64,000 nucleotides of DNA from Bacteroidia bacterium (GTDB taxonomy: Bacteria; Bacteroidota; Bacteroidia; B-17B0; Aurantibacillaceae): positions 1 to 64,000 of the forward strand of contig JAIOZA010000012.1 in the NCBI GenBank assembly GCA_021740825.1, read 5' to 3'. Below the pieces are notes generated by a model, which saw only the letters and a list, made by a program, of their open reading frames with translations, made no database searches and had not been told where the DNA came from. The stretch's first letter is position 1, and every line of letters begins with the position of its first letter. This document shows, in pieces, positions 18,348-27,376 of this stretch. The position numbers were made by a program, and so were the translations under genes.

Positions 18348-20027
18348 TTAAAATCTTTTATTTGGATTAAAAGGTTTTGAAGGTTTTTCTATTGTTGTTA
18401 AAATGGATGTCATTTTTTGTTTATCTGCTAATAATTTTTTCGCTTCAGTCACATCAAAATCATATTTCAAAGAAGTCTCAATACGTCCTTTCTGAAACTC
18501 AAAGCGCGAAGCTAATTCTTCCTCAATAAATTGTTTTATCTCCGTTTTAAAGCGAATTAAATCATCTTTTTTATTTGCGTTTAACTTAGTTAATAAGGCT
18601 TCATATTCAACCTTGATACTTTCATAATATTTTTCGTTAGAGGCATCTAACTTTAAATCTTCTAAAGCAAAATCACTTTCTGTTTTGTAGTTATAATCTT
18701 TTCCTTTTAAATAGGAAATAAATTCATTGTAATCATTATCCGAAAGCGACACCTCTGCTGCAGTTGTTATAAATTGCGGATTCTTTAATAAATAATAATT
18801 TACAAAAGAAAATATATGATTTTTTGATATTAAGGTGGCTAAAATATTGCTGTATTTTGTAGCGTCTGTTTTGTAGTCAGGTAGGATGCCCGCACCATCA
18901 TAAATAATACGACCATTTTTTGTTTTAAATGCTGTAATTAAAGAGTCGGGGACTTTCTCTACCCTACCCTCTTCATCTTTATGCGTATAATCGAGCGCTT
19001 GGATACAGCGTCCACTAGGAATATAATATTTAGCAACCGTCACTTTTAATTTTGTGTTATAGGTTAAATCTCTTGTTTGTTGCACTAAGCCTTTTCCAAA
19101 TGAACGCTGTCCTACAATCACTGCTCTATCTAAATCTTGTAAGGCGCCTGATACAATTTCTGAAGCAGATGCTGAATTATTATCTACTAATACTACTAAT
19201 GGAATTTGCGTGTCTACTGGCGCATAAAGCGAAAAATACTGCTTATTCCAATCTTTTACTTTACCTTTTGTTGACACTACTTCATTGTTTTTATCTACAA
19301 ATAAGTTAACAATATTTACTGCCTCGTTTAATAATCCACCTGGGTTTCCTCGTAAATCTAATATAAGTGATTTACAGTTAAGTTCTTTTAATTTTAATAA
19401 AGCATCTTTTACTTCGCCTGAGCAATTATCCGTAAAGCTTGTTAATTTGATGTAGCCAACTTCTTGGTTTAACATATTAAAATAAGGAACTGCTTTTACT
19501 TTTATCTCCTCGCGATTTAAGTTTATTTCGGATGGCGTGTTTTTTCCTAAGCGTATTAATTTGAGTTTAATGGGAGTGCCTGCCTGACCTTTGAGCATGT
19601 TTGTAATATCTTGCGTTTTTTTTCCAGCAACATTAATTCCATTTACTTCAATAATTTCATCGCCAGCTCTTAATCCTGCTTTGAATGCTGCAAAATTTTC
19701 ATAAGGCTCTGTAACAGTTATTTTATTATTTACATCTTGTATTAATGCACCAATCCCACCATATTCGCCAGTGGTCATAAATCTATAATCCTCAATATCA
19801 TTTTCTGTATAATAATTTGTGTAAGGATCTAAAGATGCTAACATAGCCTCAATACCTGTTTTCATTAACAATCCCGGCTTTGTTTCATCTACATAAGCAA
19901 TATTTAATTCGCGATACAGTGTGTTAAATACATCTAAATTTTTGGACACTTCAAAATAATCCTGCGAAAAATTAAAAGCAAAAACAGAAGCAATGCCCAA
20001 ACAAATTATTACAATATATTTTTTCAT
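18348..20027 (-). CDS. C-terminal processing peptidase, S41 family
   Basis: Periplasmic serine protease of the CtpA/Prc type that trims or degrades proteins from the C-terminus. The 559-residue protein starts with a signal peptide or single membrane anchor (KYIVIICLGIASVFAFNF). It has an N-terminal helical part, a PDZ domain (about 85-180, with GEYGGIGALIQ and GLRAGDEIIEVNG) and the S41 catalytic core with the serine in NNSASASEIVSGAL and the lysine in RSFGKGLVQQT. A long charged C-terminal extension (about 420-559) contains coiled-coil-like segments. It is about 70-90 residues longer than the minimal CtpA form, as is usual in Bacteroidota. Confidence 0.94.
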   Translation of the reverse strand: MKKYIVIICLGIASVFAFNFSQDYFEVSKNLDVFNTLYRELNIAYVDETKPGLLMKTGIEAMLASLDPYTNYYTENDIEDYRFMTTGEYGGIGALIQDVNNKITVTEPYENFAAFKAGLRAGDEIIEVNGINVAGKKTQDITNMLKGQAGTPIKLKLIRLGKNTPSEINLNREEIKVKAVPYFNMLNQEVGYIKLTSFTDNCSGEVKDALLKLKELNCKSLILDLRGNPGGLLNEAVNIVNLFVDKNNEVVSTKGKVKDWNKQYFSLYAPVDTQIPLVVLVDNNSASASEIVSGALQDLDRAVIVGQRSFGKGLVQQTRDLTYNTKLKVTVAKYYIPSGRCIQALDYTHKDEEGRVEKVPDSLITAFKTKNGRIIYDGAGILPDYKTDATKYSNILATLISKNHIFSFVNYYLLKNPQFITTAAEVSLSDNDYNEFISYLKGKDYNYKTESDFALEDLKLDASNEKYYESIKVEYEALLTKLNANKKDDLIRFKTEIKQFIEEELASRFEFQKGRIETSLKYDFDVTEAKKLLADKQKMTSILTTIEKPSKPFNPNKRF

Positions 20028-20304
20028 GTTTAGATTTTTAGATTATCAATATATAAAAATAGGGTAAAAATTGTATTTAAATTTAGCATTTATGTTTTTT
20101 TATAAATTATATTCTATTAACAATAAGCATTGCACTTATTTTTAAATGTTGCTTCTCCAATAAGATTAATGAATCAAAAAAAATGCAAACGTGGTCCCGA
20201 TTAAATGGCCTGACTATGAAAATCATTTTAATACTTTTTAGCGCTAGTTTTGCTAAATTAACAACATGCAAGTTCGAGCAATGTGGAGAAAAAGAGCGAG
20301 CTTA

Positions 20305-20844
20305 TTACTTAAAAATTCCTTCTATTTGAGCTACATGGTGCATGCCATGCCACGCATATAATTGTACTACTTCTCCTAAAATAAATTGTTTGTTATATTC
20401 AGGGTGCATGTACGTTCTTTTGAAATCATCTTCGCTCATGGTTTTTAATAAATTTGAAAAACGCATTTGAACTCCTTCAAAAATCAGTAATGAACTTTCT
20501 AATGGTGCTGATTTATAATCTGCTGAATCTGCCCACACATTTTGATTGTAAGGCTGAATAGTTGGATTATCTTGCGTTAGTGCATGTTTGAAACGAATCC
20601 ACATATTCATATGAGAGTCTGCTACATGATGAACAATTTGTCGCACAGTCCAACTCCCTTCGCGGTATTTTAATTCTAGTTCTTCTTCGTTTAAGGTGGT
20701 AATACGTTGACGTAATCTAACAGGCGCCGATTCAATCATTAAAATGGATTGATATAAAACCTCTTTTGTGAATTCACGGTTTTGTGCTTTACCAATCGGA
20801 TAAGTTTTTGGATCTAATTCTTCAGCCATCATTTTACTAATCAT
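20305..20844 (-). CDS. DinB/YfiT-like putative metal-dependent hydrolase
   Basis: Four-helix DinB superfamily protein (179 residues), closest in pattern to YfiT/BstA. The conserved histidines are visible: VRQIVHHVADSHMNMWIRF in the second helix and YAWHGMHHVAQIE near the C-terminus, which together bind a metal ion in the family. The substrate is unknown; thiol transfer with bacillithiol is reported for some relatives, but that is not shown here. It starts seven bases after lpdA, so the two are cotranscribed. Confidence 0.85.
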   Translation of the reverse strand: MISKMMAEELDPKTYPIGKAQNREFTKEVLYQSILMIESAPVRLRQRITTLNEEELELKYREGSWTVRQIVHHVADSHMNMWIRFKHALTQDNPTIQPYNQNVWADSADYKSAPLESSLLIFEGVQMRFSNLLKTMSEDDFKRTYMHPEYNKQFILGEVVQLYAWHGMHHVAQIEGIFK

Positions 20845-20851
20845 GCATTAT

Positions 20852-22258
20852 TTAAATATGTAAAGCACGTTTACCCGTTGCATCTAAAGCAGCTTCTTTT
20901 AAGCATTCAGTAAATGTTGGATGAGCGTGACTCATACGAGAAATATCTTCGGCACTTGCTCTAAATTCCATAGCTACAACTGCTTCTGCAATCATATCAG
21001 CGGTGCGAGGACCAATCATATGAACTCCCAATATTTCATCTGTTTTTTCGTCAGCTAATACTTTTACAAAACCATCAGTATCCATACTGGCGCGAGCTCT
21101 GCCGCTTGCTTTGAATGGAAAATTTCCCACTTTATATTTAACACCTTTTTCTTTTAATTGCTCTTCGGTTTGTCCAACAGCCGCAACTTCAGGCCAAGTG
21201 TAAACAACACCCGGAATTAAATTATAATCAATATGTGGTTTTTGTCCTGCCATTTGTTCAGCTACAAATACACCTTCTTCTTCAGCTTTATGAGCTAACA
21301 TAGCGCCAACAACCACATCGCCAATAGCATAAATGTTATCTGCACTTGTTTTTAAATGAGCGTCTACTTCAACTCTTCCGCGAGCATCTAATTTAACACC
21401 TGCTTTTTCTAAATTTAATCCTTCGGTATATGGTTTACGCCCAACAGACATTAACACGTAATCGCCTTTTAGTTCAACTTTCTCACCTTTATCATTGTCA
21501 GCAGTTACTGCAACTTCTTTACCTTTGTTTACAACACTTGCCACTTTATGTTTTAAATAAAATTCAACGCCTAACGTTTTTTTCATCACACGTTGTAGTT
21601 CTTTTCCTAAACTAGCGTCCATTCCAGGTATTAATCTGTCCATAAATTCAACTACAGAAACTTTAGATCCTAAACGCGCATACACACTTCCTAATTCTAA
21701 ACCAATAACGCCACCACCAATTACAATTAAGTGTTTTGGTACCTCCGTCATTTCAAGTGCTTCAGTAGAAGTGATGATACGTTTTTTATCTACTTCAATT
21801 CCGGGTAGCGAAGCGGGTTTTGAACCCGTTGCAATAATTGCTTTTACCGTTTCAATTTGTTCCTTAGTACCATCTGCTTTTGTAATATTGATAACAGTTT
21901 TAGATTCAAAACTTCCAACGCCAGTGTAAACAGTAATTTTATTTTTTTTCATCAAAAAATTAATGCCATCGCAAGTCATTTTAACAACACCGCGCTTACG
22001 TTCAATCATTTGTTTGATATTTACTTTTGGAGCGTTAATATCAATACCGTGTTCTTTAAAATTATGAACTGCATTATGAAAATGTTCAGATGAATCTAAC
22101 AAAGCCTTAGATGGAATACAACCAACATTTAAGCAAGTGCCTCCAAGAGTTGAATACTTTTCAATTAAAGCTGTTTTCATTCCTAATTGAGCACAACGAA
22201 TTGCAGCTACGTATCCTCCCGGTCCAGAACCAATAATGGTTACATCAAATTTTTCCAT
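20852..22258 (-). CDS. lpdA: Dihydrolipoyl dehydrogenase
   Basis: FAD-dependent E3 subunit shared by pyruvate and 2-oxoglutarate dehydrogenases and the glycine cleavage system. The 468-residue protein has the FAD fold (IIGSGPGGYVAAIRCAQLG), the redox disulfide GGTCLNVGCIPSKAL, the NAD fold (VIGGGVIGLELGSVYARLG) and the C-terminal HAHPTFTE with the catalytic histidine-glutamate pair. Length is standard. gcvT, whose system needs E3, is on the opposite strand about 6 kb away. Confidence 0.97.
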   Translation of the reverse strand: MEKFDVTIIGSGPGGYVAAIRCAQLGMKTALIEKYSTLGGTCLNVGCIPSKALLDSSEHFHNAVHNFKEHGIDINAPKVNIKQMIERKRGVVKMTCDGINFLMKKNKITVYTGVGSFESKTVINITKADGTKEQIETVKAIIATGSKPASLPGIEVDKKRIITSTEALEMTEVPKHLIVIGGGVIGLELGSVYARLGSKVSVVEFMDRLIPGMDASLGKELQRVMKKTLGVEFYLKHKVASVVNKGKEVAVTADNDKGEKVELKGDYVLMSVGRKPYTEGLNLEKAGVKLDARGRVEVDAHLKTSADNIYAIGDVVVGAMLAHKAEEEGVFVAEQMAGQKPHIDYNLIPGVVYTWPEVAAVGQTEEQLKEKGVKYKVGNFPFKASGRARASMDTDGFVKVLADEKTDEILGVHMIGPRTADMIAEAVVAMEFRASAEDISRMSHAHPTFTECLKEAALDATGKRALHI

Positions 22259-22328
22259 CTATAGTGTTTAATTTAAGTTAATTTTTTTGAGGTTAAATTT
22301 ACTAAATATTAGAGTTCACTCAAACTAA

Positions 22329-22624
22329 TTTTTTGGGCATGCCTGCGAAAAGCGGTCAGGCTATCACTGCAACTTAGCGAAGCGATATCATGAAAGCCAT
22401 TAAAGTTCAATAAATCCTTTTGAGTAATCTTTTACTTCACTGCGTTTCGTAAAAGTATTTCCGTTCTATCCTTCATGCAAATTAATTTCAATCAGTAATT
22501 TATACATCTACTTTTGGATGAATTGCTTGAGTGATTGCAGCGAAAATCCATTTTTTGAGGCACGAAAAAAAAGATTGAAGCGTAAAGCACGACCCGCAGC
22601 CTTTTGCGGGGCACGCCCAAATTT
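22329..22624. repeat. MITE-like intergenic element with imperfect terminal inverted repeats
   Basis: About 295 bases between lpdA and lnt without a coding frame. The left end (TTGGGCATGCCTGCGAAAAG) and right end (inverse of CTTTTGCGGGGCACGCCCAA) are inverted imperfect copies. Inside is a perfect CTTTTAC/GTAAAAG hairpin (22429-22455) and several GC-rich words unlike the AT-rich surroundings. I infer a non-autonomous repeat; copy number in the genome cannot be seen from one window. Confidence 0.5.
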
Positions 22625-22633
22625 ATTACCCTA

Positions 22634-24226
22634 TCAAGACTTTTTAAAACGTAATAGTTGACTCCAAATTAATAGTAAAATTGCAAGTAATGAGGATGCA
22701 TACGAAATTACATCACCAAATTTTACAAACAATGTTTGAGTATTATTTGGCGTTATGTTTTTTGTAATAATTGCATCTTCCCAGTATGGTGTTGCTTGCT
22801 CTATTTCTCCGTAAGGTGTTATAAAACATGAAATGCCGGTATTTGCGCAACGGGCAATTTCTCTACGAGTTTCAATTGCTCTTAATTTGGCGTATGCTAA
22901 ATGTTGCTTATGACCAGGCGTATTTTCCCACCAACCATCATTAGTAAGTATAAAAATAAGATTTGCTCCATTTCTAACGTATTGTGCCACATAATCAGAG
23001 TAAACACTTTCATAACATATCACAGGGGCAATTGCAACTTTTTTATCATGACTAAAAAACACCGTGCGCTCTTCTTGTTTGCCTAAACTTCCCATTGTGC
23101 CCCCTAAATTTAGCGCTAAACTTTCTAAAGGTTTTAATAAGTAAGGAAAAGGCATAAGTTCCACACCAGGCACTAATTTTGATTTATGATAATAAGTAAT
23201 GCCATCTTTATCTAATTGCATACCAGTATTAAAAGAATCAAAATACTTTTCGGCATCGCTAAATTTTCTGGCAGTTGCAGATATTGCTTCGTTTGGTTTA
23301 AATGCATATAGTGTGTTTGCGCCCGCAATAATAGTTAATTGAGGATTATTTTTAATGATGCTATCCATTAAAAAATGGAGCGAATAGGATTCATTTTCAT
23401 TCCCTTCAAAAATATTTTCGGTCAAGTAGGTTTCCGGTAAAACTAAAAAATCGACCGTTGAATCTAATTTTCCACTAAGCTGCATTAATAAATTATGTAA
23501 TTGAACAGATGGCTCAAAATAAAATTTATCGTTGTATGGATCTACGTTTGGTTGCACCACCACTGTTTTATAAGTGTCTTCAGAATTTAAATGAGTAGTA
23601 CTAATTGATAAAATTAAATAAGAGAATGCAATTGGAATTATTATTGCAGCAGTAGGTTTAGCAAAACTTTTAATTGTATAACTGTTATTTTTTATGACAT
23701 TGAAAAATAAAATATTGACAGCTAATACCCATAAACTACCGCCGGAAGTTCCAGTGAATTCGTACCACTGCACCCAGTTATGAGTAAATGCAAAAGCATT
23801 GCCCAAAGTTAGCCAGCTCCAAGTTAAATCCCATAACGTATGACCGTATTCATATCCTAACCAAATTGGAATTAAGAACCAAATTGCCCATGATTTATTG
23901 ATGCGTTGTTTTAAATTATACCAAATCATAAATGCAACCACCATAAAAATTGGGTTGCAAATAATAGCCATAGCAGCGCCTCCAAAAGATGCATAACTTA
24001 TCCACCATGTAACGCAAATGTTCCAAATAAAAAAAGCGAGATAGGTAAATCCAATTATTTTTAATTTTTTTCGAGAAGATGCTCCTTCGTTTGAAATCTT
24101 GTCTTGTAGAACTAGCAATGGAACCAATGCAAAAAAAATAAAAATAGTGAATGGTGAAAACCATCCAATACTAAGTAAGAGTCCGCTAAGTATTGCTAAA
24201 AAGGAATTAGGTAATTTTTGTAACAT
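22634..24226 (-). CDS. lnt: Apolipoprotein N-acyltransferase
   Basis: Inner-membrane enzyme that adds the third acyl chain to lipoproteins. The 530-residue protein has about seven N-terminal helices and a periplasmic nitrilase-like domain with the catalytic triad: glutamate in VLPETYL, lysine in YHKSKLVPG and cysteine in APVICYES. A final helix closes the protein. A TATATTTG box ends four bases before the ATG, which would make the transcript leaderless or nearly so. Confidence 0.94.
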   Translation of the reverse strand: MLQKLPNSFLAILSGLLLSIGWFSPFTIFIFFALVPLLVLQDKISNEGASSRKKLKIIGFTYLAFFIWNICVTWWISYASFGGAAMAIICNPIFMVVAFMIWYNLKQRINKSWAIWFLIPIWLGYEYGHTLWDLTWSWLTLGNAFAFTHNWVQWYEFTGTSGGSLWVLAVNILFFNVIKNNSYTIKSFAKPTAAIIIPIAFSYLILSISTTHLNSEDTYKTVVVQPNVDPYNDKFYFEPSVQLHNLLMQLSGKLDSTVDFLVLPETYLTENIFEGNENESYSLHFLMDSIIKNNPQLTIIAGANTLYAFKPNEAISATARKFSDAEKYFDSFNTGMQLDKDGITYYHKSKLVPGVELMPFPYLLKPLESLALNLGGTMGSLGKQEERTVFFSHDKKVAIAPVICYESVYSDYVAQYVRNGANLIFILTNDGWWENTPGHKQHLAYAKLRAIETRREIARCANTGISCFITPYGEIEQATPYWEDAIITKNITPNNTQTLFVKFGDVISYASSLLAILLLIWSQLLRFKKS

Positions 24227-24364
24227 GGCTCAAATATAAAAAAATAGGCGCGACTAACTATTTGAAATTAACATATTAATGAAACCTTAATTTGCAACTA
24301 ACGGATCGCGATTTTGCCAACCGCAATGATTATTTATGAATAATAAGATGCTGATTTTGTCAAT

Positions 24365-24937
24365 TTACTTAGATAAAAATTCGATAACAACTTTTTCTGC
24401 TTTGATAAGCGCATCTTCTAAAATTTCGTTTAAAATAAACACATCAAATAAATCAGCTGTTTTTATTTCTTTTTCGGCCTTATCTACCCTTCTTGCAATA
24501 CTTTCCTGACTATCAGTGCTTCTCGAATTAAGACGTTCTTCTAAAATCTTTATACTTGGTGGCATAACAAAAATTGCAAGCGCTTTATCTCCAAATATCT
24601 TTTTAAGATTAAGTCCACCCTCTACATCAATATCAAAAATGACATGCTTACCTTTTGCCCAAATGCGATCAACTTCGCTTCTTAAAGTACCATAATGCGT
24701 TCCGGCATAAACTTCTTCCCATTCTAAAAACTCATTATTTTCAATTTTTTGTTTAAACTCTTCTACAGTTAGGTAATGGTAATCTTTCCCGTTTTCTTCG
24801 ACACCCCGTTTTGGGCGACTAGTAGCTGAAATTGAAAATTCTAATTTATTTGGAAACTGTTTTAGCAAATGCCTCACAATGGTAGTTTTGCCTGAGCCTG
24901 AAGGGGCAGAAAATATAATAAGTTTACCAGTTTCCAT
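24365..24937 (-). CDS. gmk: Guanylate kinase
   Basis: Phosphorylates GMP to GDP. I prefer the ATG at 24937 (METGKLIIFSAPSGSGKTT, 190 residues); the frame extends two codons to a TTG, but a TATCTTTG promoter box sits there. The P-loop APSGSGKTT, the GMP-binding SATSRPKRG and DYHYLT, and the DIDVEGGLNLKK stretch are all present. Length is typical for the bacterial enzyme. Confidence 0.96.
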   Translation of the reverse strand: METGKLIIFSAPSGSGKTTIVRHLLKQFPNKLEFSISATSRPKRGVEENGKDYHYLTVEEFKQKIENNEFLEWEEVYAGTHYGTLRSEVDRIWAKGKHVIFDIDVEGGLNLKKIFGDKALAIFVMPPSIKILEERLNSRSTDSQESIARRVDKAEKEIKTADLFDVFILNEILEDALIKAEKVVIEFLSK

Positions 24938-25045
24938 AAGCAAAGATAAGAGTTTTTGTGAATACAGAAAGTTAGCTGTACTGATTTTTCAGCAAAAGTA
25001 AATTCCCGTACAAGACAACTTATTAATGGTTAAAAAAATGGCTCA

Positions 25046-26875
25046 TCAATTTAACTCATACTGCAATTTACTGAGTTTATGATATAAACCATTTTCATTC
25101 TTAATTAACTCGTTATGCGTTCCCATCTCTACTACTTCTCCTTTTTGTAAAACAACAATTTTATCGGCATTACGAATGGTTGATAAGCGATGCGCAATAA
25201 CAATGGACGTTCTGCCCAACATCAATTTATCTAAAGCTTCTTGCACTAAACGTTCGCTCTCGCTATCTAAACTACTGGTGGCTTCATCTAAAATTAAAAT
25301 AGAAGGATTTTTTAATACAGCTCTAGCAATTGCTACCCTCTGTCTTTGTCCACCTGATAATTGAATACCTCTGTCACCAACTAGCGTTTCAAATTTATCC
25401 GGAAAACTCATCACAAAATCAAAAGCGTTTGCTTGTTTAGCAGCTTCAATAACTTCCGCTTCGGTAGCATTAGGTTTACCGTATAAAATATTTTCTCTAA
25501 TAGTACCACCAAATAATAAAACATCTTGGGGCACAATGGCCATTTGATCTCTTAACTCAGTTAGCTCATAATCAGTTGATTTTTTTCCGTCAATAATATA
25601 TTCTCCTGCATTTGGTTCATAAAAACGTAAAGCCAAAGATGCTAAAGTAGATTTGCCGCTTCCACTGCTACCAACTAATGCAACAGTTTCTCCGGCTTTG
25701 GCGCTAAACGAAACGTCCTTTAATACTACAAAATCTGCACGAGTTGGATAAGTAAATTGTATATTTTTGAATTCCAATTCACCTTTCACCCTATTTAAAT
25801 TTAAATTATTTCGGTGCGCTAAATTAATGTGTTCATTTGTATCATCAATAATTTCAAATACTCTGTCTGTTGCGCCTAAGGCACGTTGTATTGATGCTAA
25901 TTGCTCAGGTAATCCTCCAAGCGAACCAGCAACAAATAAGGATAGCATCATAAATTTACCAAAGTTCTCAGTAGTTAATTCGCCAGTATTTATTAATAGC
26001 AACATTTTATAAAGGATGAAAAAAATGGATCCAAATACACACAGAATAATAAAAGCAAAAAAGGCGCCTCTCATGACACCGTATTTAATACCAAATTTTC
26101 TAATGTCATTCGTTACTCTATCATACTTGCCAATTTCTAATTGCTCATTTGTAAAAGCCTTAACACTTGTTATCCCTGTTAATGCTTCAGACACGATAAC
26201 ACTGGATTCTGAAATTTTATCTTGCAACGCTTTTGAATACCCTCTAATTTTTCTTCCATAAAAAATAGCAATTATGGTAATTGGTGGTATAATAACTATA
26301 AACCATTTTGCAACATCCCATGATGTAAAATAAACTAGCAGCACTATCCCGCCAACACCAACAATTGTTTGACGAATAACCTCAGCAATATTAATTGTAA
26401 ACGCTTCGGAAATAACATTAATATCAGTTGCAACCCTGCTGCTTAAATCGGCCACCTGATTTTTAGAAAAGAAACTCATGGGCATTTGCACTAATTTATT
26501 AAAGGTGTCCGTTCTTAAACCCTTTAAAATATTCTCTGTGACAATTGAAAATGTATACACTCTTCCAAAAGATACAAAACCTTGAATGACCAATAAAATT
26601 AATAGTTCAACTCCTGTACCAGTAACCATGCTGCTAAAAGCAGAAGTATCCATTCCTGTATTTCCCAAATAACCAAACATTTTACCGGCCGCCACAGGAA
26701 AATAAAGTCCCACAGACGCAGTTCCTGCAATAAAAAACATCCCAAGAATAAATAGCCATTTACTCTTTCCTAAATACTTAAATAAGCGAAATGACTTTTT
26801 AAAATTCTCTGAACTAAGCTTTGCTTTTGGAATATCATCTTTAGATTTATGTGTAACCATTTTGCCTTTTGCCAT
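25046..26875 (-). CDS. ABC transporter, fused membrane and ATPase domains (exporter type)
   Basis: Homodimeric half-transporter of the ABCB/MsbA type (609 residues). An N-terminal soluble segment is followed by six membrane helices (about 35-330) and an ATPase domain with Walker A GSSGSGKS, the signature LSGGQRQRVAIARA, Walker B ILILDEATSSLDSES and the H-loop IAHRLST. The substrate cannot be told from sequence; lipid, peptide or drug export are all possible. It is divergent from rpmH, with its own -7 box upstream. Confidence 0.93.
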   Translation of the reverse strand: MAKGKMVTHKSKDDIPKAKLSSENFKKSFRLFKYLGKSKWLFILGMFFIAGTASVGLYFPVAAGKMFGYLGNTGMDTSAFSSMVTGTGVELLILLVIQGFVSFGRVYTFSIVTENILKGLRTDTFNKLVQMPMSFFSKNQVADLSSRVATDINVISEAFTINIAEVIRQTIVGVGGIVLLVYFTSWDVAKWFIVIIPPITIIAIFYGRKIRGYSKALQDKISESSVIVSEALTGITSVKAFTNEQLEIGKYDRVTNDIRKFGIKYGVMRGAFFAFIILCVFGSIFFILYKMLLLINTGELTTENFGKFMMLSLFVAGSLGGLPEQLASIQRALGATDRVFEIIDDTNEHINLAHRNNLNLNRVKGELEFKNIQFTYPTRADFVVLKDVSFSAKAGETVALVGSSGSGKSTLASLALRFYEPNAGEYIIDGKKSTDYELTELRDQMAIVPQDVLLFGGTIRENILYGKPNATEAEVIEAAKQANAFDFVMSFPDKFETLVGDRGIQLSGGQRQRVAIARAVLKNPSILILDEATSSLDSESERLVQEALDKLMLGRTSIVIAHRLSTIRNADKIVVLQKGEVVEMGTHNELIKNENGLYHKLSKLQYELN

Positions 26876-26895
26876 TTGGAGAAAATTTTAGGTTG

Positions 26896-26903
26896 CAAAT
26901 GTA
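26896..26903 (-). promoter_or_regulatory. Candidate -7 box of the ABC transporter gene
   Basis: Minus-strand TACATTTG matches TAnnTTTG, 20 bases before the ATG. No good -33 element is at the expected distance. Together with the rpmH promoter it makes this 163-base gap a divergent promoter region. Confidence 0.4.
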
Positions 26904-26963
26904 CTGTTTTATGATAGCCATAAGTTAAAAAACGGTCATTTTATGGTTAAAAATGGTAAAAAA

Positions 26964-26994
26964 TTTGTCACATTATAAAAATCCATTATATTTG
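26964..26994 (+). promoter_or_regulatory. Promoter of rpmH
   Basis: TTTG (26964-26967), exactly 19 bases, then TATATTTG (26987-26994): a full match to the Bacteroidota consensus. The expected transcript start near 27001 gives a leader of about 38 bases. Confidence 0.8.
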
Positions 26995-27038
26995 CAGTCC
27001 AATTTTGAAAAACTTATAACATTTAAATACTTAATACT

Positions 27039-27194
27039 ATGAAACGTACTTTCCAACCATCGCAACGTAAAAGAAGAAATAAACACGGTTTTCGTGAGCG
27101 TATGGCTTCTGCAAATGGCCGTAGAGTTTTAGCTTCTCGCAGATCTAAAGGTCGTAAAAAGTTAACTGTATCGAGCGAAAAAACTCATAAATAA
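27039..27194 (+). CDS. rpmH: 50S ribosomal protein L34
   Basis: Very basic 51-residue protein starting [20 protein letters not shown] and continuing [20 protein letters not shown], an unmistakable L34. It has a consensus promoter and its own terminator. rnpA, yidC or dnaA do not follow as in many genomes; the next gene is a glycosyltransferase, so L34 is monocistronic here. Confidence 0.98.
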   Translation: MKRTFQPSQRKRRNKHGFRERMASANGRRVLASRRSKGRKKLTVSSEKTHK

Positions 27195-27221
27195 TAAATT
27201 TTAATTCATTTTGAATCTATC

Positions 27222-27254
27222 AAAAAAGCTGCCCATAAAATAGGCGGCTTTTTT
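27222..27254 (+). terminator. Terminator of rpmH
   Basis: AAAAAAGCTGCC pairs with GGCGGCTTTTTT (one G-U pair) around a nine-base loop, 27 bases after the rpmH stop codon. Confidence 0.85.
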
Positions 27255-27376
27255 ATTTTATTCATATTTAATTTAGTGCTATAAATTTTTATAATTTTCA
27301 TCATTAGAAACTTTATTTGCGCTCACAAAGTAAAAATTAAAAGAAGCAACTAAATTTTTACTCATAGTAACAGAAT

